Assembly (NCBI RefSeq): GCF_002564105.1
Contig: NZ_PDBX01000002.1
Location: 124,001-188,000 of the forward strand
DNA length: 64,000 nt
Origin: Collimonas sp. PA-H2
Lineage (GTDB): Bacteria > Pseudomonadota > Gammaproteobacteria > Burkholderiales > Burkholderiaceae_D
Reading direction: 5' to 3'
Shown here: positions 36,599 through 45,253 of the stretch, piece after piece
Layout: every line of letters begins with the position of its first letter
Position numbering within the stretch: the first letter of the stretch is position 1
Notes under the pieces: model-generated
The model's input: the letters and a program-made list of their open reading frames with translations, nothing else
Database searches by the model: none
Told to the model about the DNA's origin: nothing
Translations under genes and position numbers: made by a program

Positions 36599-38310
36599 CA
36601 GATGTAGCTTTCATTTTCGACGTGATCGAGATGCTTCTTCAACTCTGCGCGCGCATGCCGGATCTCATCCATCTTCTGCGATTCAAGCAGCGCCTGAAAC
36701 GAAGCGATGCGATGCGAAAGAAAGGTCCTTACATCCCCTAACGACTGCTCGTACAGGCGCTCCGCGCGCGCCATCAAGGCCCGGTTTTCGGCCTGGCTGC
36801 GCGGGTGGATCTTGAGGTGCTCCAGCTCCTGGAAACGCTGTTCGATTTGCTCGGGCGACATGACGCCGGGATTTTCCGCAATCACCAGCTTGTGTACCTG
36901 ATCGGTCCCGGTCACCGTGGCTTCGGCCTCCAGGATGCCGTTCAGGTCGTAGGTGAAGCGCACATCGACCGCGATCTGGCCCGCCTTCTTCGGCGGCACC
37001 GGGAACTGGATCGTTCCAAGGTAGACATTGTCTTTCACCAGGCGCGACTCGCCCTGGTAGATCGCCACATGCAGTTCCTTCTGGTTATCCTGGATGGTGG
37101 TGATGTTTTCGACGCGCGACACCGGCACCACCATATTGCGCTCGATGATCGGCAGGTAATGGCCAGGGATGTATTGGTTCGGGCCGACCTGGCGCGAAAT
37201 CGCGATCCCCAGCGAATAAGGCGAAACGTCGGTCATGACGACTTCATCCAGCGCCGAATCGCGCATTTTCAGGCCGGCCTGTACCGCCGCGCCCAGCGCC
37301 ACCACCTCATCTGGATTGAAATGCACCAGCGGGAAGCGGCCGAACATGCGCGACACCAGCTTGCGCACCATTGGCATGCGCGTGGCGCCGCCGGCCAGTA
37401 CGATCTTGTCCAGCGTCGCGGCGCGGATGCGGGCATCACGCAAGGCCCGTTCGATCGGGGCTCGCAAGCGCGCCAGCAACGGCTCCGCCAGCTTGGTGAA
37501 GGCTTCTTCATCGATGAGCCATTTATATTCCTGCTCGCCGTACTGCATGCGCATGGTGACGCTGGAAGCATCCGAAAGCTGGCGCTTGACCTTCTCGGCC
37601 TCGTCGCGCAAGCGCTGGTCCTGCTGGGGCGTGCGCAGCATGCCGTCCATCGATGCCCGCAAGCCGCTTTTTTCCACAAAGGCGTCGCACAGCAAGGTGG
37701 CGAAATCTTCACCGCCGAGGAAATTGTCTCCCGCCGATGCCCTGACCTCCATGACGCCTTCGAACATTTCCAGGATCGAGATGTCGAAAGTGCCGCCGCC
37801 CAGGTCGAACACCAGGAATTTGCTCTCGGCAGCGACATCCTGCATGCCATATGCCAGCGCCGCTGCGGTAGGTTCGTTCAGCAGCCGCTCCACCTTCAAG
37901 CCTGCCAGCTGGCCGGCGACACGGGTAGCCTTGCGCTGGGCGTCGCTAAAATAAGCGGGGACAGTGATGATGGCTTCTTCCACGGCTTCGCCGAGGAAAT
38001 TCTCGGCATCCGCTTTCAGGGAACGCAGCACCATGGACGACAGTTCTTCGGGACGAAACTCCTTGCCGGCCAGGCGAATTTTCTTTTCGCTGCCCATATA
38101 GCGCTTGAACAGGGCCGCGCTGCGGTTGGGATGGGTTTGCAAGCGCTCCTGCGCCGCCCTGCCGACCAGCACGCTGCCATCTTCATCGATGCTAACGCAA
38201 GACGGCGTCAGGTTTTCACCTAAGGCGTTGGGAATGATATGGGACTGTCCATCGCGCCAAACTGACACCAGGCTGTTGGTGGTGCCGAGATCTATGCCAA
38301 TAATCATCAT
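36598..38310 (-). CDS. hscC: Hsp70 family chaperone, HscC type
   Basis: 570-residue Hsp70, shorter than DnaK (about 640) and without the usual disordered tail. ATPase signatures are GIDLGTTNSLVSVW, VFDLGGGTFDIS and KIVLAGGATRMPMVRKLV. The substrate domain begins near TDVSPYSLGI. Length and sequence style fit the HscC branch of specialised Hsp70s rather than DnaK or HscA. Translationally coupled to the J-domain membrane protein downstream. The clients are not known from sequence. Confidence 0.88.
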   Translation of the reverse strand: MMIIGIDLGTTNSLVSVWRDGQSHIIPNALGENLTPSCVSIDEDGSVLVGRAAQERLQTHPNRSAALFKRYMGSEKKIRLAGKEFRPEELSSMVLRSLKADAENFLGEAVEEAIITVPAYFSDAQRKATRVAGQLAGLKVERLLNEPTAAALAYGMQDVAAESKFLVFDLGGGTFDISILEMFEGVMEVRASAGDNFLGGEDFATLLCDAFVEKSGLRASMDGMLRTPQQDQRLRDEAEKVKRQLSDASSVTMRMQYGEQEYKWLIDEEAFTKLAEPLLARLRAPIERALRDARIRAATLDKIVLAGGATRMPMVRKLVSRMFGRFPLVHFNPDEVVALGAAVQAGLKMRDSALDEVVMTDVSPYSLGIAISRQVGPNQYIPGHYLPIIERNMVVPVSRVENITTIQDNQKELHVAIYQGESRLVKDNVYLGTIQFPVPPKKAGQIAVDVRFTYDLNGILEAEATVTGTDQVHKLVIAENPGVMSPEQIEQRFQELEHLKIHPRSQAENRALMARAERLYEQSLGDVRTFLSHRIASFQALLESQKMDEIRHARAELKKHLDHVENESYI

Positions 38311-38519
38311 TATTCGTTTCTAGTTTTGTGATTCTAGTTTTGTAATAGCTGCTGCTGTCACGCTCCCTTGGGCCAGACCGATTTCAACTGAAAAAACGGC
38401 GCCGGCGATCAACCGTCGATTGTAAATGAAACAAGTTGGCAAATTGCAATATCGCACGATATTCCGATGCAATTCTGGGACTCTGTAGCGTTTTTGTCAC
38501 TCAGCGCCCTGCCTGCCGC

Positions 38520-39974
38520 TCAGCGGGCGCTGCCGGTCCGCGCCTGATGCGCGCCGCCGCCGAGATTGCTGCCGGCATTCCGCGCCAGTCCGCGATAACC
38601 GAGCACGGTCAACAGCGTCAGCACACCCGCCATCACGAAAGCCCAGTGAAAGTCGGCGAGCACGAAATGGACGTCCGGCGCCGCCGGCATCATCGCGCCA
38701 GCGCCGCGAAAATAGGCGGCGACCCGCAACGCCAGCGCGCCAAAGGCGATGCCCATGCCGATCGTCATCTGCTGCGCCACGCTCCACAAGGTGCTGGCGG
38801 CGCTTTTTTGCGCTTCGCCGATATCGGCATAGGCCAACGTTGCCAGCGTCGAGAACTGCAGGGAACGCGCCAGGCCGTAGATGAACAAGGTCAGCAATAT
38901 CCATGGCAGCGGCGTGGCAGGAGTCAGCCGGCTGCAGGTGATCACGAACAGCGCGGCGATCGTGACGTTGGTGACGGCGACCCGGCGGAAGCCGTAGCGC
39001 CGGATGATGCGCGTGGTGAACATTTTCATACCCAGGTTGCCGAGCGCGCTGGCCAGCAGCAGCAAGCCGGAACGGAACGCCGACAGGCCGAAGCCGATCT
39101 GGAACAGCAGCGGCAGCAGATAAGGCACTGCCTCAATGCCGATGCGGGTGGCCGACCCGGTAAGCACCGTGACCGAAAAGGTCGGCACTTTCAAGGTCGA
39201 AAAATCAAGCAAGGGATGGGCGCTGCCCAGCGCATGGCGATAGGCAATCGCGCCCAGGACCAAGCCAGCCAGCACAAAACTCAGGGCCGCCAGCAGATTG
39301 GCCTCCATGTGGCTGGCCAGTTCGGTGCCGTACAACAGAGAGGTCAAGGCAGCGCCGCTGAGCACGAAGCCCGGCATGTCGAGCGGCCGCCGGTTGCCGC
39401 CGCGCTCATTCGGCACCATGGCGATCACCGCAGTCAAAGCCGCTATGCCGAACGGCACATTCATCAGGAAGATCCAGTGCCAGGAAGCATAGGTAGTGAT
39501 GAAGCCGCCGATGGAAGGACCGACTACCGGCGCCACGATGGCCGGCCAGGTGATGGTCGAGATCGCCTGCATCAGCCGGTCTTTGCTGGTGTTGCGCACT
39601 ACGATCAGGCGCCCGACCGGCACCATCATGGCGCCGCCCATTCCTTGCAGGATGCGGGCAGCGGTGAATTCGACGACGCTGCTGGACAAACCGCACAGCA
39701 CCGAAGCCAGCGTAAACACCACGATCGCGGCGCCGAATACCGTGCGTGAACCTACGCGGTCGGCGACCCAGCCGCTGACCGGAATGAATACCGCCAGGGT
39801 CAGCATGTAAGCGGTCATGCCAAGGCTGAGCTCATTCGGTCCGACGTGGAAATCACGCGCCATCTGCGGCAAGGCGGTGGCGATGATGGTGGTGTCCAGG
39901 TACTCCATGAAGAAGGTGGCAGCGACAATCAAAGGTAAGCAACCGGTGCGCGATTTGGCAGATTCTGCTGACAT
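38520..39974 (-). CDS. MFS transporter, DHA2 (EmrB/QacA) family
   Basis: 484 residues with about 14 membrane helices, a proton-driven multidrug exporter type. Signatures include TTIIATALPQMARDF in helix 1, the loop motif GWVADRVGSRTVFG, RILQGMGGAMMVPVGR and PVVGPSIGGFI (antiporter motif C). The start at 39974 is preferred over an upstream in-frame one because GAGGGG lies just before it. A triple GTTACAA site 177 bp upstream may be its operator. No membrane-fusion partner is adjacent. Confidence 0.88.
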   Translation of the reverse strand: MSAESAKSRTGCLPLIVAATFFMEYLDTTIIATALPQMARDFHVGPNELSLGMTAYMLTLAVFIPVSGWVADRVGSRTVFGAAIVVFTLASVLCGLSSSVVEFTAARILQGMGGAMMVPVGRLIVVRNTSKDRLMQAISTITWPAIVAPVVGPSIGGFITTYASWHWIFLMNVPFGIAALTAVIAMVPNERGGNRRPLDMPGFVLSGAALTSLLYGTELASHMEANLLAALSFVLAGLVLGAIAYRHALGSAHPLLDFSTLKVPTFSVTVLTGSATRIGIEAVPYLLPLLFQIGFGLSAFRSGLLLLASALGNLGMKMFTTRIIRRYGFRRVAVTNVTIAALFVITCSRLTPATPLPWILLTLFIYGLARSLQFSTLATLAYADIGEAQKSAASTLWSVAQQMTIGMGIAFGALALRVAAYFRGAGAMMPAAPDVHFVLADFHWAFVMAGVLTLLTVLGYRGLARNAGSNLGGGAHQARTGSAR

Positions 39975-40150
39975 GAAGCCCCTCGGGAAAATGGCTGGAC
40001 CATTGGCCGATCCGCTCAACGCTGGAGTATACAAAGAACCGTGGAAACGCGCTTGCAGCCTGGCGATTCGGCCTGATCGCGTATTTCCGGAAAGCGTTTT
40101 AGAGCGCCAAAAACAGGCGCTTAAAAAACAGACAGATCTTTCTGTTTTTA

Positions 40151-40176
40151 GTTACAACTTGTAACACTAGTTACAA
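40151..40176. promoter_or_regulatory. Operator-like cluster of three GTTACAA half-sites
   Basis: GTTACAACTTGTAAC is an inverted pair of GTTACAA around one base, and a third GTTACAA follows 4 nt later. Dyads of this kind are typical of TetR or MarR sites. It lies between the divergent exporter and peptidase genes. No regulator gene is adjacent. Confidence 0.45.
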
Positions 40177-40340
40177 AATAAAGAGCAACATATATTGCCA
40201 CTCAGAAATAATTCCTTTAGTCTAAATTCCTGAGAAGACTGAAGAAAAATTTAGAAACATTGTGCATAACAGTTGCAGCAGCGATATTTTCCCGCGCGTG
40301 TTGCCGGCGCCATGAGGGAGGCCTTAGCTGCCGATGATCC

Positions 40341-40634
40341 TCAAGAGGAACGCCTTATGCCTTGCCATGGATTCGAATCAGCCATCCTGTTTCTGCCGGA
40401 ATTGTCGGCCGACGATTCCGCTCGCAGCTCTGGACTCTGCGCCTGCCGCTTGCCGGCATCCGTCGAGGCCATGCTGCCCTCGCCCAGCTGAAGGGCGTAG
40501 CACCGCGTCACTGATCCAACCTTGATGTAGCACCAGTTCATGCGCCTGCAGGCAGCGCTGCATGCAGTCTTTCTGTTCGCCGATTTTTTGTCAAGCCAGG
40601 CAGCCAGCAAGTCGCCGCCGGGTGTTTGCGCCAT
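40341..40634 (-). CDS. Doubtful small ORF
   Basis: 97 codons from ATG 40634 (MAQTPGGDLLAAWLDKKSAN...). Rich in Ser, Arg and Cys with no recognisable fold, and no clear ribosome site. Listed only because it is the longest sensible frame in this gap; it may not be a gene. Confidence 0.15.
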   Translation of the reverse strand: MAQTPGGDLLAAWLDKKSANRKTACSAACRRMNWCYIKVGSVTRCYALQLGEGSMASTDAGKRQAQSPELRAESSADNSGRNRMADSNPWQGIRRSS

Positions 40635-40814
40635 GTCCGCTGCTTCCGCGCGGCAGGCAATAAGGCATTTCTCCACAGCGCCTGCTGTCAGGCGTTGCGG
40701 GAAATTGCGACTTCCCTTGAGAGCTTTACATTTCACGGGAATGCATCCACTGAGCAGATCCAGTCGACCACCGTCGACGGGATCACTTTATCCCTTAAAA
40801 ACCGGAGTAAAGTA

Positions 40815-42809
40815 ATGACATTCAGATCCAACTTTAAACTGCTGGCGCTCGCGGGCTTGACCCTTGCCGCGTTTGCCACGACCGCCCAGGCGGAAACTTG
40901 GGCGCCAACCGCGACCAAGGCAACCGCTGTCGCAAGCACGGCGCGAACCGCTGTGACGCATATTTCGGCAATGCAGTCTGGCGCACTGACCCACGTGGTG
41001 GTGGCGCTGAAACTGCGCAATAAACCTGAACTGGATCAGCTCACTGCCGACCTGATGTCCGGCCGCTCGCACAAAACCTTGTCCAGCGCAGACTTCATGC
41101 GCCTGTATGCCCCCACCAAGGAGCAGGTGCAAGCTGTCGTCAGCCATCTGGCTAAAAGCGGCTTCACCAATATCACCGTGTCCGCCAACAACCTGCTGAT
41201 CAGCGCCAACGGTTCCGCCGGTTCGGTGAAGACCGCTTTCAATACCGAGCTGCATACCTATAGCGTGAACGGCCGCAACGCCTACGCCAACATCAGCGAC
41301 GCTTCGGTGCCGCAGACACTGGACGGCATCGTGCTGGCCGTGCATGGCCTGCAAACCGTGCACCTGCATCACACCATGCTGAAGAAACAGGATGCGCGCG
41401 TGGCCGCAACAACCATGTCGGCAGTCGGCCACAACCCGACCGATTTCCCGACCATCTACAACGCCAGCAGCCTGCCTAGCGCCACCAACGCCACCATCGG
41501 CATCATCGCCCAGGGCGACGTGACGCAGACTATCGCGGACCTGAACACTTTCACGTCCAACTCCGGCTATCCGCAAACCAATGTCTCGACCGTGGTGATC
41601 AACGGTGCCAGCAGCGATACTGCCGGTGTCGATGAATGGAACATGGATACGCAAAGTTCGCTGGCGGCCGCAGGCGGCACCGTCAAGCAAATGATCCTGT
41701 ACGTCGCCAACACCCTGAGCGATTCTGACCTGACATCGGCCTACAACCAGGCGGTGACGGACAACAAGGCGCAAGCCATCAACGTCTCGCTGGGCGAATG
41801 TGAAAACGACGCGCAATCATCCGGTATCGAAGCCAGTAACGACCAGATCTTCCAGACTGCCGTTGCCCAAGGACAGATGTTTTCGGTATCGTCGGGCGAC
41901 TCCGGCGCTTATGAATGCAACACCAGCACCACTGCACAGAGCTTTCCGGCGGTTTCGCCGTACGTGATGTCTTTGGGCGGCACACTGGTCAGCACTGGCT
42001 CCGGTAATAGCTGGTCCTCGGAATCGGTATGGTCTTGCACTGACTGGCAGAGCTGCCAGCAAAGCGCAAGCGGCGGCGCCGGCGGCGGTCCTAGCCTGAC
42101 TGAGGCAGCACCCAGCTGGCAAGTCAGTTCCGGCGTTCTCGGTTCCTCGAACAAACGCGGCGTGCCTGACATTTCGCTGGATGCCGATCCATCGAGCGGC
42201 GCCCTGGTCCTGATCAACGGTTCCCCTACCCAGATCGGCGGCACCAGCCTGGCTGCGCCGCTGTTCACCGGTTTCTGGGCCCGCGTGCAATCGGCCAACA
42301 ACAACAGCCTGCCATTCCCTGCAGCAGCGATCTATCAGAAAGCCGCAGCCAACCCAAGCATGTTCCACGACGTCACTTCGGGTAACCAAGGCTACGCCGC
42401 CAAGGCCGGCTGGGATTACGCCAGCGGCTACGGCAGCCTGAATGTCGCCAACTTTGCCTCGGTCATCGGTTCCGGCACCACTCCGCCGCCACCGCCGCCA
42501 GGCAATGTCCTGAAGAGCGGCGTGCCGGTGACAGGCCTGGGCCTGCCAGCCGGTTCCAGCAAGGTCTACACCATCGTGGTTCCTGCCGGCCGCACCAGCC
42601 TGACCTTCAAGACTTCCGGCGGCACAGGCGATGCCGATATCTATGTCAGTTTCGGTTCCGCACCGACCACCAGCTCTTACCAATATGTGTCGGATGGCTA
42701 TACAACGTCTGAATCCATCACTATCCGCAATCCGAAAGCAGGCACTTATTACCTGCTGCTCAATTCCTACGCAACCTTCAGCGGCGTCACGCTGATTGCC
42801 AACGATTGA
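40815..42809 (+). CDS. Secreted S53 (sedolisin/kumamolisin) serine-carboxyl peptidase
   Basis: 664-residue preproenzyme. Signal peptide 1-26 (ending TTAQA), pro-kumamolisin domain about 45-195, then the peptidase with E274 and D278 (DEWNMD), the oxyanion aspartate D362 (SSGDSGA) and nucleophile S478 in GGTSLAAP. A proline linker (PPPPPPG) leads to a C-terminal PPC beta domain (about 560-664) that is often cut off after export. Such enzymes are acid-active secreted proteases. GGAG precedes the ATG at 40815; the frame is open upstream but the signal peptide fixes this start. Monocistronic. Confidence 0.93.
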   Translation: MTFRSNFKLLALAGLTLAAFATTAQAETWAPTATKATAVASTARTAVTHISAMQSGALTHVVVALKLRNKPELDQLTADLMSGRSHKTLSSADFMRLYAPTKEQVQAVVSHLAKSGFTNITVSANNLLISANGSAGSVKTAFNTELHTYSVNGRNAYANISDASVPQTLDGIVLAVHGLQTVHLHHTMLKKQDARVAATTMSAVGHNPTDFPTIYNASSLPSATNATIGIIAQGDVTQTIADLNTFTSNSGYPQTNVSTVVINGASSDTAGVDEWNMDTQSSLAAAGGTVKQMILYVANTLSDSDLTSAYNQAVTDNKAQAINVSLGECENDAQSSGIEASNDQIFQTAVAQGQMFSVSSGDSGAYECNTSTTAQSFPAVSPYVMSLGGTLVSTGSGNSWSSESVWSCTDWQSCQQSASGGAGGGPSLTEAAPSWQVSSGVLGSSNKRGVPDISLDADPSSGALVLINGSPTQIGGTSLAAPLFTGFWARVQSANNNSLPFPAAAIYQKAAANPSMFHDVTSGNQGYAAKAGWDYASGYGSLNVANFASVIGSGTTPPPPPPGNVLKSGVPVTGLGLPAGSSKVYTIVVPAGRTSLTFKTSGGTGDADIYVSFGSAPTTSSYQYVSDGYTTSESITIRNPKAGTYYLLLNSYATFSGVTLIAND

Positions 42810-42850
42810 GCAAGATTCGGCAACATAGCTAGAAATATCCATGCTTGAAC

Positions 42851-42900
42851 GGGCGCGCAGCTGCGCCCGGGCGAGGAAGCGGCTGCAACGCCGTTTCCTC
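42851..42900. terminator. Double hairpin between convergent genes
   Basis: GGGCGC/GCGCCC (42851-42868) and GAGGAAGCGGC/GCCGTTTCCTC (42873-42900, one mismatch) form two stems between the S53 peptidase and the histidine kinase, which end toward each other. T-tracts are lacking, so bidirectional termination is likely but not certain. Confidence 0.5.
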
Positions 42901-42993
42901 CGCCAGACTACCTTACATCCCCCTTCTTCAGCACGCCCGCCAGAGACCGCCAACGTGGGTCGAAAATATTGCCTGCCGGCGCCGCTTTTCGTA

Positions 42994-44316
42994 TCAGACA
43001 GAAACCAGCGCATTGAACCGGACGCTGGCTTTCAAGCCCGGCAAGCGGCCGGCACGTTCCAGGCAGACTTCGGCCTGATGCTGTTCCGTGACTTGCTTGA
43101 CGATCGCCAGCCCGAGGCCGCTGCCGGCTGCCTGCGGCACCAGGCAGCGGTAGAAACGGTCGAACACGCGCTGCCGCTCTTCCGGCGGAATGCCAGGCCC
43201 GCTGTCTTCGATTTCCAGGACGATTTTTTGATTGCCGGCGCGGATGGCGACGTCCACCTGGCCGCCGCTGGGCGTGTAGCGGATCGCATTATCGATCAGA
43301 TTGCGAACCAGGATAGGGATGTGATATTCCGATCCCATGATGATTCCCGCATCCAGCTGCTCCACCCCGAGATTGATTTTTCGGCTGTTGGCGTAGGGGA
43401 TGAAATCGATGGTCACCTGGCGCACGATTTCATGCAGCCGCAGCGGAACGTGCGGATCGTGCATGCCGCCGAACTCCAGGCGCGAAGCCATCAGCAGCTG
43501 TTCGACCAGGTGGCTGCTGCGTTTCACCCCTGCTTTCAGGTCGGCCAGCGCGCTGGCTTCGCGGCCGCTGCCCAGCGATTGCTCCACCAGCTGGACCTGG
43601 ATTTGCAGGGTCGCCAGTGGCGTGCGCAGCTCATGCGAGGCATCCGCGATGAATTTTTTCTGGCTTTCGAGCGCCACGCCGAGCCGCTGCAGCAAGGTAT
43701 CGATGGCTTGCGTCACGGGCTGGATTTCCAGCGGCTGGTCCTGAGATGTCAGCCTTTCCAGCTTGTCTGGCGTGCGCTTGGCCAGCTCTTGCGACAGGCG
43801 GGTCAAGGATTGCAGGCCGGTGCCGACGCTCCAGTGAATCAGCAAGCCCATGATCAGCAAGAAAATCAGCAGCGGCACCAGCGAGCGCAGCGCATGGTCG
43901 AGTGCGATATTGCGCCGGCCGTCCAGCGACTGCGCCACCTGGATCAGATTCTGGCCGGTCTTGCGCACGAACAGCTTCCACTCGTTGCCATGCCATCGCA
44001 CTTCACTGTAGCCGGGCGTAGGAAATGGCGGCAGGGCGATGTCCGGATGCGAACGGTAAGTCTGCCTGCCGTTTTTATCCCAGATCTGCAGGATGCTGTC
44101 GTCGCCATCGTATTTCAGCGCCGGCGTGTTCTTTTCCAGGTCGCCGCCGCTGAAATTGGCGGGGATGGCGAAGGCGATCTGGTTCATCTGATCGTCATAG
44201 ATATCCGCCAGCAAGGCGCGATCGATCAGATAGTCGGCGACCATGAAGCACACGCCGAGGATGGCGAGGCCGGACAGCAGCCAGAACAGCAGGCGATTCC
44301 TGATCGACACTGTCAA
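42994..44316 (-). CDS. Sensor histidine kinase (OmpR-partner type)
   Basis: 440 residues with two membrane helices (about 8-30 and 143-163) around a periplasmic sensor domain of some 110 residues, a HAMP-like segment, and a kinase core with H228 in DASHELRTPLA, N-box LVRNLIDNAIRYTP, DSGPGIP and GSGLGLAIVKQ. It resembles QseC/TctE sensors. The response regulator lies 6 nt upstream in the same operon. The pair is divergent from a TonB receptor and acid phosphatase, which it may control. Confidence 0.88.
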   Translation of the reverse strand: MTVSIRNRLLFWLLSGLAILGVCFMVADYLIDRALLADIYDDQMNQIAFAIPANFSGGDLEKNTPALKYDGDDSILQIWDKNGRQTYRSHPDIALPPFPTPGYSEVRWHGNEWKLFVRKTGQNLIQVAQSLDGRRNIALDHALRSLVPLLIFLLIMGLLIHWSVGTGLQSLTRLSQELAKRTPDKLERLTSQDQPLEIQPVTQAIDTLLQRLGVALESQKKFIADASHELRTPLATLQIQVQLVEQSLGSGREASALADLKAGVKRSSHLVEQLLMASRLEFGGMHDPHVPLRLHEIVRQVTIDFIPYANSRKINLGVEQLDAGIIMGSEYHIPILVRNLIDNAIRYTPSGGQVDVAIRAGNQKIVLEIEDSGPGIPPEERQRVFDRFYRCLVPQAAGSGLGLAIVKQVTEQHQAEVCLERAGRLPGLKASVRFNALVSV

Positions 44317-44322
44317 TAGCCC

Positions 44323-45000
44323 CTAACCGCCGCACAAGCTATCGGCGCTGGACAGCATATAGCCCAGGCCGCGGATGTTGCGGATCACACCGGGCGCAAG
44401 CTTTTTGCGCAATGCATGGATATGCACTTCGATGGTGTTGCTTTCCACTTCATCGTTCCAGCCATACACCTTGTCGACCAGCTGTGCGCGCGACAGCACC
44501 GCGCCCGGTTTCTCGATCAGCGCCGCCAGCACCATCAGCTCGCGGCTGCTGAGGCCGATATGCTTGCCCTTGTAGGCAACGGTATTGCTGGCAGGGTCGA
44601 ACTGGATGTCGCCGTGCACCAGCTGCGGGTTGGTGCGGCCGCCGCTACGGCGCAGCAAGGCGCGCACCCGCGCCGCCAGTTCATCCAGGTCGAAAGGCTT
44701 GTTCAGGTAGTCGTCGGCGCCGGCGTCCAGTCCTTCGATACGGTTCAGCACGCGGTCGCTGGCGGACAGGATGATCACCGGCGTGCTGTTGCTGTCGGCG
44801 CGCATTTTCTTCAGCACTTCCAGTCCCGACTTGCGCGGCAATCCGAGATCTAGCAAGACTGCCGAATACGACTCCGCGGCCAGCGCCGCTTCGGCGGCGA
44901 TGCCGTCCTGGGTCCAGTCGACCGTGAAGCCATAGGGATAGAACCCTTTGCGGATGCTGTTGCCCAGCATGTAGTCGTCTTCAATCAACAGTATGCGCAT
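44323..45000 (-). CDS. OmpR family response regulator
   Basis: 225 residues: receiver domain (1-115) with acidic pocket E7/D8/D9 (LIEDD), phospho-acceptor D51 (LLDLGLP) and K of NKPFDLDEL, then a winged-helix DNA-binding domain (125-220; LSSRELMVLAALIEKPGAVLS, VEVHIHALRKKL-type recognition segment). First gene of the two-gene operon with the histidine kinase. QseB/TctD-like. It has a 253-bp gap shared with the divergent TonB receptor. Confidence 0.9.
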   Translation of the reverse strand: MRILLIEDDYMLGNSIRKGFYPYGFTVDWTQDGIAAEAALAAESYSAVLLDLGLPRKSGLEVLKKMRADSNSTPVIILSASDRVLNRIEGLDAGADDYLNKPFDLDELAARVRALLRRSGGRTNPQLVHGDIQFDPASNTVAYKGKHIGLSSRELMVLAALIEKPGAVLSRAQLVDKVYGWNDEVESNTIEVHIHALRKKLAPGVIRNIRGLGYMLSSADSLCGG

Positions 45001-45253
45001 CGCGGCGGAAGCCCGGTTTAATCGACCTTACAAAATAGCAGCCGATTATGACGAGCGCGTGAAATCAAGCCGCGATTGGCGTAAATCAGACAGATTGCGC
45101 ACAGCTCATTTTCGCTTAATTTTCAAAGCTTATGCTTCGCCCCGAACTCGCGCCAAGCACAGCACAACCCAGCAGGCGAGCGGCCGGAGCAGGGCTGCCG
45201 GATATTTATCACCGATTTTTCATAAACACGATTCGAAAAAAGGAAAACCAGCA

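Larger units (their letters stand above)
39975..40814. other. Long intergenic region between MFS exporter and S53 peptidase
   Basis: 840 bases between divergent genes. It holds two A/T-rich stems (about 40095-40150), a GTTACAA operator-like cluster at 40151-40176 and a weak 97-codon frame on the minus strand (40341-40634) whose composition is not convincing. The right end gives the ribosome site GGAG for the peptidase. Otherwise nothing recognised. Confidence 0.5.
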
